Assembly: GCF_017875395.1 (NCBI RefSeq) | Contig: NZ_JAGGMO010000001.1 | Location: forward strand, 248,001-312,000 | DNA length: 64,000 nt | Direction of reading: 5' to 3' | DNA from: Methanococcus voltae | GTDB taxonomy: Archaea; AGJL01; Methanococci; Methanococcales; Methanococcaceae | Part shown: one piece after another, positions 29,540 to 40,202 of the stretch | Numbering within the stretch: position 1 is the stretch's first letter | Layout of the letters: the number at the start of each line of letters is the position of its first letter | The notes under the pieces: model-generated | What the model was told of the DNA's origin: nothing | The model's input: only the letters and a program-made list of their open reading frames with translations | Database searches by the model: none | Position numbers and translations under genes: made by a program

Positions 29540-30394
29540 ATGAAATTCGACGCATGGTACACAGAACCACAAACTGAAAATTTAAGCTTATCTACAAAAA
29601 TTAAGGATATATTATATGTTGGAAAATCAGAATATCAAGAAATTCAAATTATAGATACGTACGAATACGGAAAAACCTTGATATTAGAAAATACTTACCA
29701 AACAACTGAAAGAGACGAGTTTATATACCACGAATTAATATCCCACCCTGCATTATTTACACATGGAAACCCTAAAAATGTGCTTGTAATTGGCGGTGGA
29801 GATGGAGGAACAGTTCGTGAAGTTTTAAAACACGAAACCGTTGAATCTGTTGATTTTGTAGAATTAGATGGTATGGTAATTGAAGCTTGTAAAAAGTACA
29901 TGCCTACCCTAAGTTGCAAAATTGACAATGAAAAAGTGAACGTTATTGTAACAGACGGTATTAAATACGTTGCAGACGTTGCTAAAACCGAAAAAAGGTA
30001 TGATGTAATTATTGTAGACTGTCCTGACCCAGTTGGACCAGCAGCAGGTTTATTTGAGATGGAATTTTACAATAACTTATACAAGTGCTTAACTGATGAC
30101 GGAGTTATGGTTCAACAAACCGAAAGTCCATTATTACACGAAAATCTTATTTCCAAAATCAAAGGACACTTAAAAGACGCAGGATTTGGATTTATAAGAC
30201 CTATGGTGTGTTCAATCCCTACATACCCAAGTGGATTTTGGAGCTTTACATTAGCATCAAAACAAAACAGTCCTTTAGAAACAAATTCCGATGAAATTGT
30301 TGCTAAAATGGAAAAATACGGTATGGAAACTAAATACTATGATGAAGAAGTTCATAAAGGAGTATTTTTGGCTACACCTAAATTTTTAAAATAA
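29540..30394 (+). CDS. speE: Spermidine synthase (aminopropyltransferase)
   Basis: The product is 284 residues. The decarboxylated-SAM binding motif VLVIGGGDGGTVREVLKH lies at about residues 86-103, and DCPDPVGPA follows near 155. SpeE transfers an aminopropyl group to putrescine or a related diamine. GGTGATATT precedes ATG 29540. The position between speH and speB fits a polyamine pathway cluster, although gaps of 175-210 bp allow separate promoters. Confidence 0.95.
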   Translation: MKFDAWYTEPQTENLSLSTKIKDILYVGKSEYQEIQIIDTYEYGKTLILENTYQTTERDEFIYHELISHPALFTHGNPKNVLVIGGGDGGTVREVLKHETVESVDFVELDGMVIEACKKYMPTLSCKIDNEKVNVIVTDGIKYVADVAKTEKRYDVIIVDCPDPVGPAAGLFEMEFYNNLYKCLTDDGVMVQQTESPLLHENLISKIKGHLKDAGFGFIRPMVCSIPTYPSGFWSFTLASKQNSPLETNSDEIVAKMEKYGMETKYYDEEVHKGVFLATPKFLK

Positions 30395-30601
30395 ATATTT
30401 GGATAAATGCTAAATAGACATTAAAATACATATTAAATAAATTATAAGTTATTTGGATTATATAACTTATAATAAAATATTATTTTTAATTTTAATTGCC
30501 AAAGAAATAACCTATTTTTAACAAAATATAATACGTAGTATAACATATAAGATGATATATAAAAGTTAATATACCAAAATATTAAATTTCCGGTGATATA
30601 G

Positions 30602-31492
30602 TTGTATTTTGAAGATTTATCTCAATTTATTTGTGCATATGAAGAATTTGAAACAGCTGATTTCGTAATATTTGGAATTCCATACGATTCCACCACATCA
30701 TATAAACCAGGTGCAAGATTTGGACCGGATGAAGTTAGAAAATCATCTTGGGGTCTTGAAACATATAGTCCTAATTTAAATTTGGATTTAATATATGCAA
30801 AAGTTCACGACGCAAAAAACGTTGATATTGACGGTTGCCAATCTGAATTAATAGAAAAAGCATACAAATCGACTAAATACTTGCTTGAACATAAAAAAAT
30901 ACCTGTAATGATTGGAGGGGAACACTCCGTAAGTTATCCCGTTATTAAAGCAGTTGCTGAAGAATACGAAGATATTGTTGTCGTACATTTTGATGCTCAT
31001 TGCGATTTGAGAGATGAATACCACAATAATCCTCAATCCCATGCCTGCGTAATAAAACAGAGTTTAAACCATGTTTCAAACGTATTTCAATTTGGGATAA
31101 GAAGTGGAGATTCTGAGGAATGGGAATTTGCTAGGGAAGATGAACGGATGAATACATCTCAAGAATTACCAACCGCGGAAGACGTTAAAAAAATTGCAGA
31201 ATTGAACAAACCGATTTATATTACAGTGGATATCGATGTTTTAGACCCTGCATTTGCCCCAGGTACTGGCACCCCAGAACCTTGCGGATTTTCCACTAAA
31301 GAATTAATAAATTCTCTTTATTTGTTTAGAGATATCTTCGATAAAGTTGTTGGTTTTGACGTTGTTGAAGTTTCCCCACCTTATGATATGAGCGGGATTA
31401 CTTCAATTGCTGCTTCAAAGATATTGCGTGAAATGATACTAATGAAAAATGAAAAGAAAAATGAAACTGGGTTAAAAACCGATATAAAGTAG
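30602..31492 (+). CDS. speB: Agmatinase
   Basis: The product is 296 residues of the ureohydrolase family. The binuclear manganese ligands are in GGEHSVS, HFDAHCDLRDEY and TVDIDVLDPAFAPGTGTPEP. It hydrolyses agmatine, the PdaD product, to putrescine and urea. The start is TTG at 30602 behind GGTGATATAG. It ends the pdaD-speH-speE-speB group. The C-terminus has a short Lys/Asn-rich tail. Confidence 0.95.
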   Translation: MYFEDLSQFICAYEEFETADFVIFGIPYDSTTSYKPGARFGPDEVRKSSWGLETYSPNLNLDLIYAKVHDAKNVDIDGCQSELIEKAYKSTKYLLEHKKIPVMIGGEHSVSYPVIKAVAEEYEDIVVVHFDAHCDLRDEYHNNPQSHACVIKQSLNHVSNVFQFGIRSGDSEEWEFAREDERMNTSQELPTAEDVKKIAELNKPIYITVDIDVLDPAFAPGTGTPEPCGFSTKELINSLYLFRDIFDKVVGFDVVEVSPPYDMSGITSIAASKILREMILMKNEKKNETGLKTDIK

Positions 31493-31837
31493 ATTTCTTA
31501 TATTTTACTTTTTACTTTTTATATTTTATATTTTACTTTGTATATTTTATATTTTACTTTTTATTTATTTTTTAGTTATTCTTTATACTATTATTTCATA
31601 ATTTTTTTATTATTAGGTATCTTCATTTATTATTATTTATTTTCGATATTCTCGCTAATTTGTTAATATATTTTGTAAATTTTGTAAATTTTCTATATTT
31701 TTTAAGGTAGTTTAATATATCATCCCTCAGTATTGCAAAATTAAATAAAAAAGGTTTTAAAGTTTAAAAGCAAATATTAAATTATATATAGTTAAAATTA
31801 GATAAGTCATAACATTATGTAATAACTTGGTGATAGA
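31493..31837. terminator. T-rich intergenic region with repeated terminator-like tracts
   Basis: After speB come repeated T-rich units (tattttactttt, tatattttatattt) between about 31500 and 31580 that probably end transcription. A TATA-like box (aaattatatatag) near 31778-31790 could serve the next gene. No ORF is supported. Confidence 0.5.
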
Positions 31838-32083
31838 TTGGCATCAGAAACTGTTAAAAAAACTATTGACGATATAGAAAATCAAATACAAAATGATAGC
31901 AGGTATATCGAATTGGTAACCACTGTTGAATACATGGTTAACATGGTTGTAGATGAAACTAAAAAAGAAACATTTAAAAGAGCATTAGAAGATGCTGAAA
32001 ATGTTGAAGACGTTAAAAAGTTATTAAACGTTATAAAATTACAAATCGGTTCGCAAGGAGCTAAAAAATTCTTAGGAATTTAA
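31838..32083 (+). CDS. Small helical protein of unknown function
   Basis: The product is 81 residues, charged and predicted helical (KKTIDDIENQIQNDSRYIELV, RALEDAENVEDVKKLLNVIKL), with no cysteines or membrane segment. The start is TTG at 31838 behind GGTGATAGA. The clear ribosome binding site and even amino-acid composition support a real gene. No family was recognised. Confidence 0.78.
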   Translation: MASETVKKTIDDIENQIQNDSRYIELVTTVEYMVNMVVDETKKETFKRALEDAENVEDVKKLLNVIKLQIGSQGAKKFLGI

Positions 32084-32284
32084 ATTAATGGGCATATTAA
32101 ATATTATTAAAAATAATTCATAATCATTTATAACATATTTATTGTATCTATTATATTTCATATAAATACAATTAAAACTATTTTTTTATTAATTTTGGTT
32201 ATTTTTTGCTTATTTAAAGAAAATAAAAATAAAATAAAAAAAGTATTTTTGAAAGATTAATCATTTCAATTATGATATAATCAA

Positions 32285-33856
32285 TTATAATGTAACCATT
32301 TTTGCGGTTCTTACATTATCCATGTTTTTCAATTTTGACATTACATCTTCGGAGATTGTGTGGTCAACATCTAATATCATTATACTGTGACCTCCAGGTT
32401 CTTTCCTACCCACTTGCATCTTTGCAATGTTAATTCCGTATTCCCCAAGTAAAACGCCAACTTTTCCAACCATTCCTGGTCTATCAATGTGTCTTATAAC
32501 GCATAAGTCGCCTTCTGGTTTAACATCAATATCATATCCATTTATTTTTCTGAATACAACTTCACCATCTACGATGTTACCAATAATTGAAATTTCATCG
32601 TTGTTACCTTTTGCAACAATCTTTAAAGCGTTTCCGTATTGATTTTCCTTCATTGTACCTTCAGAAATCTTTATGTTTCTGTTTTTAGCAACTACTGGAG
32701 CATTTACTAAGTTTACACCTGCCAATAAGATAGGTGATAAAATACCTCTTAAAAATGACCTTTTAATCATTTCAGTTTTTTCTGTTGCTAAATCGCCCAA
32801 ATAGGTAATTTCAATGTTATCTATTGTATGGTCTAACAATTGAATAGCCATTAAACCCATCTTTTCAGCTAAAATCATATATGGTTTAATTTTATTCATT
32901 TTTTCAGATGGTAACATTGGTAAATTTACCACGTTTTCAGCAGATTCGCCTTTTAAGATTTTTATGGCTTGTCTTGCTACGATTGTACCTGCACTTATCT
33001 GTGCTTCTTCTGTAGAAGCTCCTTGGTGAGGTGTACCAATAACATTATCCAATTCTAAAAGTGGATTTCCTTTAGGTGGCTCTTGTTCGAATACATCCAA
33101 AGCAGCGCCTCTAATTTTATTATCCTTTAAAGCGACGTATAATGCTTCTTCGTCAATTAAACCGCCTCTTGCACAATTCATGATGATTGTATTAGGTTTC
33201 ATGAGTTCTAATTGTTCTTTGCCAATCATATGTTTTGTTTTAGGGGTTAATGGAACGTGTAAGGTTATAAAGTCACTTACTTCGCATAAATCATTTACGC
33301 TCATTAAATCGATACCTAATGAATTAGCTACATCTTCAGGGATGTATGGGTCGTAGGCTACTACCTGCATACCAAAAGCTTGTGCTCTTTTTGCAACTTG
33401 TTGACCTATTCTACCAAGTCCTACGATACCTAAAGTTTTTCCGTAAACTTCGAGACCTTTGAAGGATTTTCTGTCCCATTCGCCTCTTTTTAATGATGCA
33501 GTAGCTTGTGGAATGTTTCTTACAGCAGATAACATCATACCAAATAATAACTCTGCTACAGATATTGAAGATGCGTCAGGTGCGTTTAAAACAATAATAC
33601 CTTTTTCAGTTGCTGCGTTGATATCAACGTTATCTACACCTACTCCAGCTCTTGCAATAACTTTTAAATTCTCGCTTGCGTCAATGATTTCTTTTGTGGC
33701 TTTTGTACCACTTCTAATAACCAAAACGTCTGCATCTTTAATTTTTTCCTTTAATTCTTCTACAGATAATCCGGTTGCCACTTCAACGTTGCCAGCTGCT
33801 TTTAAAATGTCAACTGCGTTTTCGTGTAAAGCGTCAGTAATGAGGATTTTTGACAT
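32285..33856 (-). CDS. serA: D-3-phosphoglycerate dehydrogenase
   Basis: The product is 523 residues, matching the long form of SerA. The NAD-binding domain has GLGRIGQQVAKRA, a conserved arginine in NCARGGLIDEEAL, and the catalytic Glu/His region ending PHQGAST. An intervening domain (about 320-445) and a C-terminal ACT domain (VIRHIDRPGMVGKVGVLLGEYGINIAKM) follow. It oxidises 3-phosphoglycerate in serine synthesis, and the ACT domain usually gives serine feedback. GGTGATGGT precedes the ATG. Strong codon bias suggests high expression. Confidence 0.97.
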   Translation of the reverse strand: MSKILITDALHENAVDILKAAGNVEVATGLSVEELKEKIKDADVLVIRSGTKATKEIIDASENLKVIARAGVGVDNVDINAATEKGIIVLNAPDASSISVAELLFGMMLSAVRNIPQATASLKRGEWDRKSFKGLEVYGKTLGIVGLGRIGQQVAKRAQAFGMQVVAYDPYIPEDVANSLGIDLMSVNDLCEVSDFITLHVPLTPKTKHMIGKEQLELMKPNTIIMNCARGGLIDEEALYVALKDNKIRGAALDVFEQEPPKGNPLLELDNVIGTPHQGASTEEAQISAGTIVARQAIKILKGESAENVVNLPMLPSEKMNKIKPYMILAEKMGLMAIQLLDHTIDNIEITYLGDLATEKTEMIKRSFLRGILSPILLAGVNLVNAPVVAKNRNIKISEGTMKENQYGNALKIVAKGNNDEISIIGNIVDGEVVFRKINGYDIDVKPEGDLCVIRHIDRPGMVGKVGVLLGEYGINIAKMQVGRKEPGGHSIMILDVDHTISEDVMSKLKNMDNVRTAKMVTL

Positions 33857-34030
33857 ACCATCACCAGTATAAAAATATATTATTTAATTAATGATTAATC
33901 GAATAAAGTTAAATAATTATCTTTATTTTATTATTTTTATCCATATTATACTAATTTGTACTCATATTTAAAAGTAATTTATAACATGAATAGATTAAAA
34001 TTTAATTAATGATATATGATATAATTCTAA

Positions 34031-35359
34031 TTATAAAAATTTAGAAATATATTTTACAATTTTTGAAGCAATTTCATCTTTAGAGCCTTTTAAATTAACT
34101 CCATTTGTATTATAAGTGTCAATTACCAACACATCATTGTAATCATCGCCAAAATAATGCTTTGAAAGGTCATTTGCAATAATTGCGTCTATTCCATATT
34201 TATAAAGTCTATCCAATGCTTTTTCCATTAATTCTGACTTTTTTAAATTATATTCTGCTTTGTAACCAATTATTATTTTATCAGGGTAGTTCTTTTTTAA
34301 TTCATATATGACTTTTGGCGTTTTTACAAGTTTTATGGTCTTTTCTTCCAAATCAGAATTTAGTTTACCTTCAACTTCTTCGTAAGGGGCGTAATCCGAA
34401 ATAGCTGCACATGAAATAATGATATCCGCATCTTTTCCATGTTCCAAAGCTTTTTCAAGCATGTTTTCAGCGGATGTAGCTTTAATAGTATCCACATAAT
34501 ATGGCATATCAATACCATTACCCATTATAACTTTTACGTTATGTCCTGCCTTACAAAAAGCTTCTGCTAAGGATTTAGCAGTCTTACCCGAAGATAAATT
34601 TGAAATTACCCGTACTTTGTCGATAAATTCTACAGTACTACCACCTAAAATTAAAATATTCTTTTTAGGCATTACTTTATTTTTAACTTTTAAAGCCACA
34701 TTTGAATTTAATTCTATTTTATTTTCATCTAAATTTTCTAAAGTATCCAATTCTTCCGAATCTTCGGCTATAACTGCATCATTTTCTTCACTATTGTTGA
34801 ATATATCAATTACATATTTAGAAACTTCATATATGGATAAAACTTTAGCTTTTTCTTCTTCCATCTTTGAATTTGTTACATATACTTTTTCTTCAGCACT
34901 TAATTGTTTTACATGTTTCCATATTGTGTCAACCATGTTTTCGTGCATTGCTGGAACGAGTATTAACGGTTTTTTATTAAAAAACACTGTTGCAGTAGTT
35001 GTAACAATATTATCTGCGATTCTTAAGTTTATTTTACTTATTGCGTTTGCAGTAGCTGGATAAACTACCATTGCATCACAATGATGATATAGTCCCACAT
35101 GTTCGATATTTCCTGTTATTTCACTATATATTTGATTACCACAACCAAAAATTAGTGCAGCTTTTCCGACTATCTTTTCAGTTTCGGGAGTATAAATACA
35201 CTCTACATCGGCACCATGCCTTATTAATTCCCTCATTAATCTCGGTGCTTCTATAGCCGCTATAGACGATGTAACTGCCACCAATATAGTTTTACCATCT
35301 AACAATCTTGACTTTTCGTATTTTATAGACTTTGTCGGGTGCATTAAATTACTGTACAT
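34031..35359 (-). CDS. coaBC: Bifunctional phosphopantothenoylcysteine decarboxylase/phosphopantothenate-cysteine ligase
   Basis: The product is 442 residues. The N-terminal flavoprotein half has TSSIAAIEAPRLMREL, a catalytic-type histidine in NIEHVGLYHH, YPATANAISK, and PAMHENM. The C-terminal CoaB half has GGSTVEFIDKVRVISNLSSGKTAKSLAEAF and a late KYGIDAIIANDL. Together they convert phosphopantothenate and cysteine to phosphopantetheine for CoA. An acidic Asn/Glu-rich linker of about 40 residues near 190-230 separates the halves. GGAGTACGATATT precedes the ATG. Confidence 0.94.
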   Translation of the reverse strand: MYSNLMHPTKSIKYEKSRLLDGKTILVAVTSSIAAIEAPRLMRELIRHGADVECIYTPETEKIVGKAALIFGCGNQIYSEITGNIEHVGLYHHCDAMVVYPATANAISKINLRIADNIVTTTATVFFNKKPLILVPAMHENMVDTIWKHVKQLSAEEKVYVTNSKMEEEKAKVLSIYEVSKYVIDIFNNSEENDAVIAEDSEELDTLENLDENKIELNSNVALKVKNKVMPKKNILILGGSTVEFIDKVRVISNLSSGKTAKSLAEAFCKAGHNVKVIMGNGIDMPYYVDTIKATSAENMLEKALEHGKDADIIISCAAISDYAPYEEVEGKLNSDLEEKTIKLVKTPKVIYELKKNYPDKIIIGYKAEYNLKKSELMEKALDRLYKYGIDAIIANDLSKHYFGDDYNDVLVIDTYNTNGVNLKGSKDEIASKIVKYISKFL

Positions 35360-35670
35360 AATATCGTACTCCTTTTTAAGTAACGTAATATGGTTAAGAT
35401 ATATAATTAGAATATAGGATTATAAAAATTTTAATTAATTTGTAAAATAATTAAGTAGTAATGGATAAACTTAAATCTAAGTCGTAAATGAAATAATTAA
35501 TTATTAGGTATATTACACTATTTATTAAAACTATTTATAATATTAGGTAGGTCACAGGATAAAAATTAGAAATTTAAAAATAAATCCAAAATAAAATATA
35601 AAAAAATAATGTAGAATATAAAAAATAATGTAATAATTAATGTAAAAAATAAATAAAATCTATAATTTTT
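35360..35670. other. AT-rich spacer with no recognised gene
   Basis: About 310 bp separate coaBC from a minus-strand methyltransferase gene. The part nearest coaBC probably carries its promoter. The rest has A-rich runs (aaaaaataatgtag repeats near 35590-35650) downstream of no plus-strand gene. Nothing else was recognised. Confidence 0.4.
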
Positions 35671-36486
35671 TTACTCTAAACTTAGTTTAACGTTTTCAAA
35701 ATCTCCACCCATAATATACGAGATTTTGAATGTGTAAGTACCCTTTTTAAGAGGTTTATTTAATGGAACTATCAAAGGTGGGTTTAACATTGGAGTTGCA
35801 CCTACAATAAGACCATCTTTTAATTTAGTATAGGTATTTAATCGTAAACCTGCATTATTACAATCGTTTAGTAATGTAAATTCGATGTTATAAGACACCT
35901 TTGGGTCATTTATTTTGTAGAAGTTAATCTGACTATATAATTTTTCATCAGAAGCAGGTTTTGAAATAACTTCCTCGTCGTAGTAGATATGATTAGTCCT
36001 ACAATCCACAACTTGAGCAGTGTTATAGACTGATTCAGGGATTAAAATACCGCCATCTTTTAAAAGCCCTTTTTTAAGTATTTCATTTAAAACCGGAACT
36101 TGTGGTTCGGTTATTAATGCAGTGTCTAGCATTTCAGCGATTATAACGTCTGCTTTTTCTGCATTTCCATTTTCGTCTTTAAAGGAATATTCACTTGCAT
36201 CCGCCTCTACAAGTTTTATGTTTTCAAAACCATTTTCCTTGATATTTTTATCGGTGTAATAAGCAGTGATAGGGTCCAATTCTATTGCATAAACTTTTTT
36301 AGCTTGCTTTGCTGCAAACATTGCTAAAACACCACTTCCAGTGCCTAAATCAAATACTAAATCATCTTTTTTTACAGTACCCACAATCGCTTCATGAAAT
36401 ACAGAAACTCTTTCTTCGTCTACTAGCATACTATAATGCCATTGTGGTGACTCCATTTTTAATTTAAGGTTTTTTTCGGATTCCAT
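35671..36486 (-). CDS. SAM-dependent methyltransferase, PRMT-like
   Basis: The product is 271 residues. The Rossmann methyltransferase motif VFDLGTGSGVLAMFAAKQ lies at about residues 44-61, followed by AIELDP and an AEMLDTALITEPQVP loop that recalls the double-E loop of protein arginine methyltransferases. A C-terminal beta-rich part follows. The N-terminal block SPQWHYSMLVDEERVSVFHEAI also resembles PRMTs. The substrate is unknown. GGGGTAAAA precedes the ATG. Confidence 0.85.
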   Translation of the reverse strand: MESEKNLKLKMESPQWHYSMLVDEERVSVFHEAIVGTVKKDDLVFDLGTGSGVLAMFAAKQAKKVYAIELDPITAYYTDKNIKENGFENIKLVEADASEYSFKDENGNAEKADVIIAEMLDTALITEPQVPVLNEILKKGLLKDGGILIPESVYNTAQVVDCRTNHIYYDEEVISKPASDEKLYSQINFYKINDPKVSYNIEFTLLNDCNNAGLRLNTYTKLKDGLIVGATPMLNPPLIVPLNKPLKKGTYTFKISYIMGGDFENVKLSLE

Positions 36487-36696
36487 TTTTACCCCTACAC
36501 TAATTTATATAATTTTAAGATTACGATTAACATTAAGATTATAAAATTATCAAAATAAATTACCAAATTGTCAATAAATTTATGTTAATAAATATATAAA
36601 AAAAGGTATATTTTTATTTTTTTATTTTTTATTTTTTTACAATTTACGCTTTAAGAATTACTTTTTTATTATTTTTTTAGCATGTGTTAGTAACCA

Positions 36697-37806
36697 TTAC
36701 TCCAATATTTTTTGGGCAACTTCCATTGCGTTATCCCTTTTTTCCTTCAAATCTGTTAAAAATTCAGAAACTTTCTCGTAACACTGTTTTTTACAGTTTC
36801 CGCAAGTTAATTTTCCAGATTTACAATCTTCGTACAATTCTTTTAATTCTTTATCATTCATGAAGTGGTATGCACAGATTTCGTAAATGACACATTCTTC
36901 AGGCATTCCACCTTTTTCCTTTTGTTCTTCTAAAGTTTCTCTGCCGCCAGTCTTACAAGACATTACTTTCTTTTTAAAGGATTTTGTAGTCTCATCAGTT
37001 AAATATATGGCTGTTTCAGGCTTTGAAGAACTCATTTTACCGCCAAGTAAACCAGTCATAAATCTATGGTATGTTGATGCAGGAGGTATAAACTTAAAAT
37101 CTTTATATCTGCCGGCAATATCTCTCGTAAGCCTTATGTGTGGGTCTTGGTCAATTCCCACAGGTACTAACACAGGTACTTTTGATTTGTTACCTTTTAT
37201 GCCTAATTTCTCATTTTCCACCATTTGTGGGTGAAGAATGTCTGCAACTTGAACTAATGGCGCGTATATGTGTCCAATATTTGTTTCATTTTTAAAACCG
37301 TATATTGCTTTCATTTCAGTGAAGTTGACTCTTTTTGCCAATCTGAGTGCTAAATCTTTTACGCCTTCATTTTTAGATTGTAAATATACGTTTATTTTTT
37401 CAGGATTAAGCCCTAATGCAATGTAATTTGCAATGTATTCTTCTATTGCAAGTTTTTTTGTTGTTTCAAAGCTTAAATCTCTTGCCCAGTATGCTTCCAA
37501 ATCTGCAATAGGTATATAAATTTCAGCACCTAAGTTTTGGTAGTATATTAACTGGTCTACAACCATTTTATGACCCATGTGCATTTTTCCAGACGGCATC
37601 ATACCACTAACTACTGCAAACTTCTTTTTTTCCTTTATAGTGTCTGCTATCTTATCAAAATCCCTGTGACCAAATATGATTCCCCTATTCATAAATTGGT
37701 GAGGCTCTTCTAATTTAGCCACTGCTTCCTCAATGCCCTTTATTCCAAAATTTTCCATTATATTTTTGTAATTTACATCATCCGTAACTTCCCAAGGGGT
37801 TATCAT
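36697..37806 (-). CDS. trpS: Tryptophanyl-tRNA synthetase
   Basis: The product is 369 residues, the archaeal/eukaryal TrpRS type. The HIGH-like motif is HMGH at 76-79 in PSGKMHMGHK, and the KMSSS motif is in LLGGKMSSSKPETAIYL. It charges tRNA-Trp. A C-terminal CGNCKKQC cluster plus an upstream Cys may bind a metal, as in some archaeal enzymes. GGTGATATT precedes the ATG. Confidence 0.97.
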   Translation of the reverse strand: MITPWEVTDDVNYKNIMENFGIKGIEEAVAKLEEPHQFMNRGIIFGHRDFDKIADTIKEKKKFAVVSGMMPSGKMHMGHKMVVDQLIYYQNLGAEIYIPIADLEAYWARDLSFETTKKLAIEEYIANYIALGLNPEKINVYLQSKNEGVKDLALRLAKRVNFTEMKAIYGFKNETNIGHIYAPLVQVADILHPQMVENEKLGIKGNKSKVPVLVPVGIDQDPHIRLTRDIAGRYKDFKFIPPASTYHRFMTGLLGGKMSSSKPETAIYLTDETTKSFKKKVMSCKTGGRETLEEQKEKGGMPEECVIYEICAYHFMNDKELKELYEDCKSGKLTCGNCKKQCYEKVSEFLTDLKEKRDNAMEVAQKILE

Positions 37807-38052
37807 AATATCACCATAATTTTGATTAATATTACATATTACAATTTAATAATATGTTAATTGATTTTAAAATATAATATTTCTAAACAATTTCTAATAA
37901 CTTATATTTAAGAATATTGAAATTAAAAAGTAAAAAAAAGTAAAAAAAGTAAAATATAAAAAAAATAGGATTTTAATTAAAAATTGGTTTTAAAAATAGA
38001 TATAATGGATAATAGATAATATTTTAATATATTATTTGTAATTAATATTTAA

Positions 38053-38961
38053 TTAATGTTTATAAACAATATCTTCTGGCAATTTAGATGCCATATCGTG
38101 ATTTTCTGATAAACCCAAAGCTGCTACAGCACCGATAATTCCACCGTCACCAGTAACTTCCATTATATCAATATTATTTCTCATTGCCACCATTTTAGCA
38201 TCTTCGATTGAAACCATTTCTCTTTTTGCATTTAAAGTATACAATCTCATACTTTTGGAGGGGGTTATACCAAAGTAAATTGCTATTGAAGTTTTATTTG
38301 AAAGAGTTTTTTCTTTTAAGATTTTCTTAATTTCTTTTCCGATTTCATACTTGTATTTTGGATAAATTGCAAATGTTAAAGCAATTGATACGCAATTTTG
38401 TGTTTTATTTGGATTTCCAGGGAATAACTGGGTTATTGTATGGTCTAAGTAGTAGCCCATACCTTTTTGCTGAATTAATTGACCAACTTCATTTGCCAAT
38501 ACCCAAGTTGCCCCTTCTTCCTTTGTATCCGTATCATCAATACCTACAGTTATCTTTTCCATTTTAGGGGTGATTAAAACTCCTTTTCCTAATTTAGAGC
38601 CCCCTCCTTTTTCAAGTATTTGTGTAGATATAACATTTTCAGCTTCTTTCCTTAATCCTACGCCTACACCGGCACCTGCCAATCCTGCGTAAGTTATTTC
38701 TACATCTTCATCTTTTAAGGAGATGCTTTCAATACCTGCTGCAGATAATGAAGGAACTAGCTCTAAATCCCCTTTTCCGAGTTTAAAAACGTAGTGGTGT
38801 TTGTTACCATCTCTCCACGCAGATATTATATTTGGAGATGTACGACTATATTGATATATCATCCATTCGGAACCACTTGGACATGGGTGTTCTTCCACCA
38901 ATTCTACTAAATCAAGTTGTTCATCAACCATTGCAATTATTTTCTTGTAGGAAACATTCAT
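38053..38961 (-). CDS. mmp11: Methanogenesis marker protein 11
   Basis: The product is 302 residues, ending in conserved GGIIGAVAALGLSENHDMA. The block VGIDDTDTKEEGATWVLANEVG (about 137-158) resembles the GIDDTD motif of TiaS-type enzymes and marks the Mmp11 family, which is found in methanogens. Its biochemical role is unknown. The family assignment is by recognition. GGTGATATT precedes the ATG. It is the third methanogenesis-marker gene in the window, along with mmp10 and mmp16. Confidence 0.85.
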   Translation of the reverse strand: MNVSYKKIIAMVDEQLDLVELVEEHPCPSGSEWMIYQYSRTSPNIISAWRDGNKHHYVFKLGKGDLELVPSLSAAGIESISLKDEDVEITYAGLAGAGVGVGLRKEAENVISTQILEKGGGSKLGKGVLITPKMEKITVGIDDTDTKEEGATWVLANEVGQLIQQKGMGYYLDHTITQLFPGNPNKTQNCVSIALTFAIYPKYKYEIGKEIKKILKEKTLSNKTSIAIYFGITPSKSMRLYTLNAKREMVSIEDAKMVAMRNNIDIMEVTGDGGIIGAVAALGLSENHDMASKLPEDIVYKH

Positions 38962-39309
38962 AATATCACCGATATAATTAATTTTAAATAATTAAGACCA
39001 TTATTTGGGTTATTAATGCTATTAATGTTACAGGAGATTTTATTTAATATATTTAATGGTATTCATTAATTTGTCATACTATATTAATTTAATTTTTATA
39101 TAGTTAATTTTTATATAATATTACTAAACGTATAAATAATATTATTATTCTTTTAAACTAAAAATATAAATTCAAAATAGAATATTTGACCATAAAAATA
39201 TTAGACATATTAAATTTAATATATAAAATTTAAAATGATTTTGAGGGTATGGAATATAAAAAATAATTAAATAAGTATAAGTTAATCCTGTGTAAAATTA
39301 ATTTATTAA
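38962..39309. other. AT-rich intergenic region
   Basis: About 350 bp between mmp11 and an unknown gene on the same strand. TATA-like stretches near 39100-39120 could supply the mmp11 promoter. No ORF or repeat is supported. Confidence 0.4.
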
Positions 39310-39855
39310 TTATTCTATATTCGGGGTTAAATAAGAGGTTATTTCTTGTTTTAATAGTTCAAATATGTCTTGAGTAGGATACTCCGATATTTTTAAATCA
39401 ATATCAGTATTGCAAAGTGCATAATTTAAAACATTTAGCTCTAAATCTCTTTCTACTTTATGAAAGTTTTCTTCTAAGCCTCTTAATCTATTGTATAAGT
39501 CCCATCTAACTTCATCATTCGTATTTACTTTTAAATCTTTTAATTTATTGATAGTTTCCATTATTTCTGCATAATTATAAAGTTTATGGTCCCTATTTAT
39601 TTTTCTTAAATATTCTTTTAATTCGTCAACCATTTTTGCATAAATTCTTAATTCTTCGTTAAAAACCTGGATTTGAGACATATTTATTGAACATATATCC
39701 AAATCATTTAAAGTTTCTTCCAATATTTCTATTTCATTGTACAAACTTATATACTTTTTAAAAATAGTCTTCAAATTTTCTGAATTCTCATATTGTGGGT
39801 CTTTTAATAGAATAAGTTCGGCTAGTTTCTTTAATTCTGAATTAAATTGAACCAT
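39310..39855 (-). CDS. Predicted coiled-coil protein of unknown function
   Basis: The product is 181 residues, almost entirely charged helix with heptad-like stretches (ISLYNEIEILEETLNDLD, EELRIYAKMVDELKEYLRKI, RGLEENFHKVERDLELNVLNYA). There is no membrane segment or signal. The start ATG at 39855 follows GTGACACC. Neighbouring gaps of about 350 bp on both sides suggest its own transcript. No family was recognised, and a structural or adaptor role is only a guess. Confidence 0.75.
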   Translation of the reverse strand: MVQFNSELKKLAELILLKDPQYENSENLKTIFKKYISLYNEIEILEETLNDLDICSINMSQIQVFNEELRIYAKMVDELKEYLRKINRDHKLYNYAEIMETINKLKDLKVNTNDEVRWDLYNRLRGLEENFHKVERDLELNVLNYALCNTDIDLKISEYPTQDIFELLKQEITSYLTPNIE

Positions 39856-40202
39856 GGTGTCACATTTTTAAATTGAATTATAAATTGGTTAAAATTACAA
39901 ATTTAAGTTATTAACTATTTTAATTTATTAACTATTATATGTTTATAAATATATTAATTAATAGTTGTTTTTTAAAAGTAGGTGAAAATTTCTATATTTT
40001 GGCTCATGCGTTATAAATTTTACAAATTATTGACTTTTAGTCTATGACTTAAAGTATTATAATTATATTGGTGGTTAAATTTTATTAATATTCTTATTAT
40101 TTGTATTACCATTCTTATTAGTTTGCATTTAATTCGGTATTTAGCTAAAAAAATAAAATTATTAGTAAATATGTATTAATGTTGAGAAACATTGACATTT
40201 AT
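39856..40202. other. AT-rich intergenic region
   Basis: About 350 bp between the coiled-coil gene and arcS. A TATA-like ttataaatatatta near 39941-39955 could serve the minus-strand gene. No ORF, repeat or structured RNA was recognised. Confidence 0.4.
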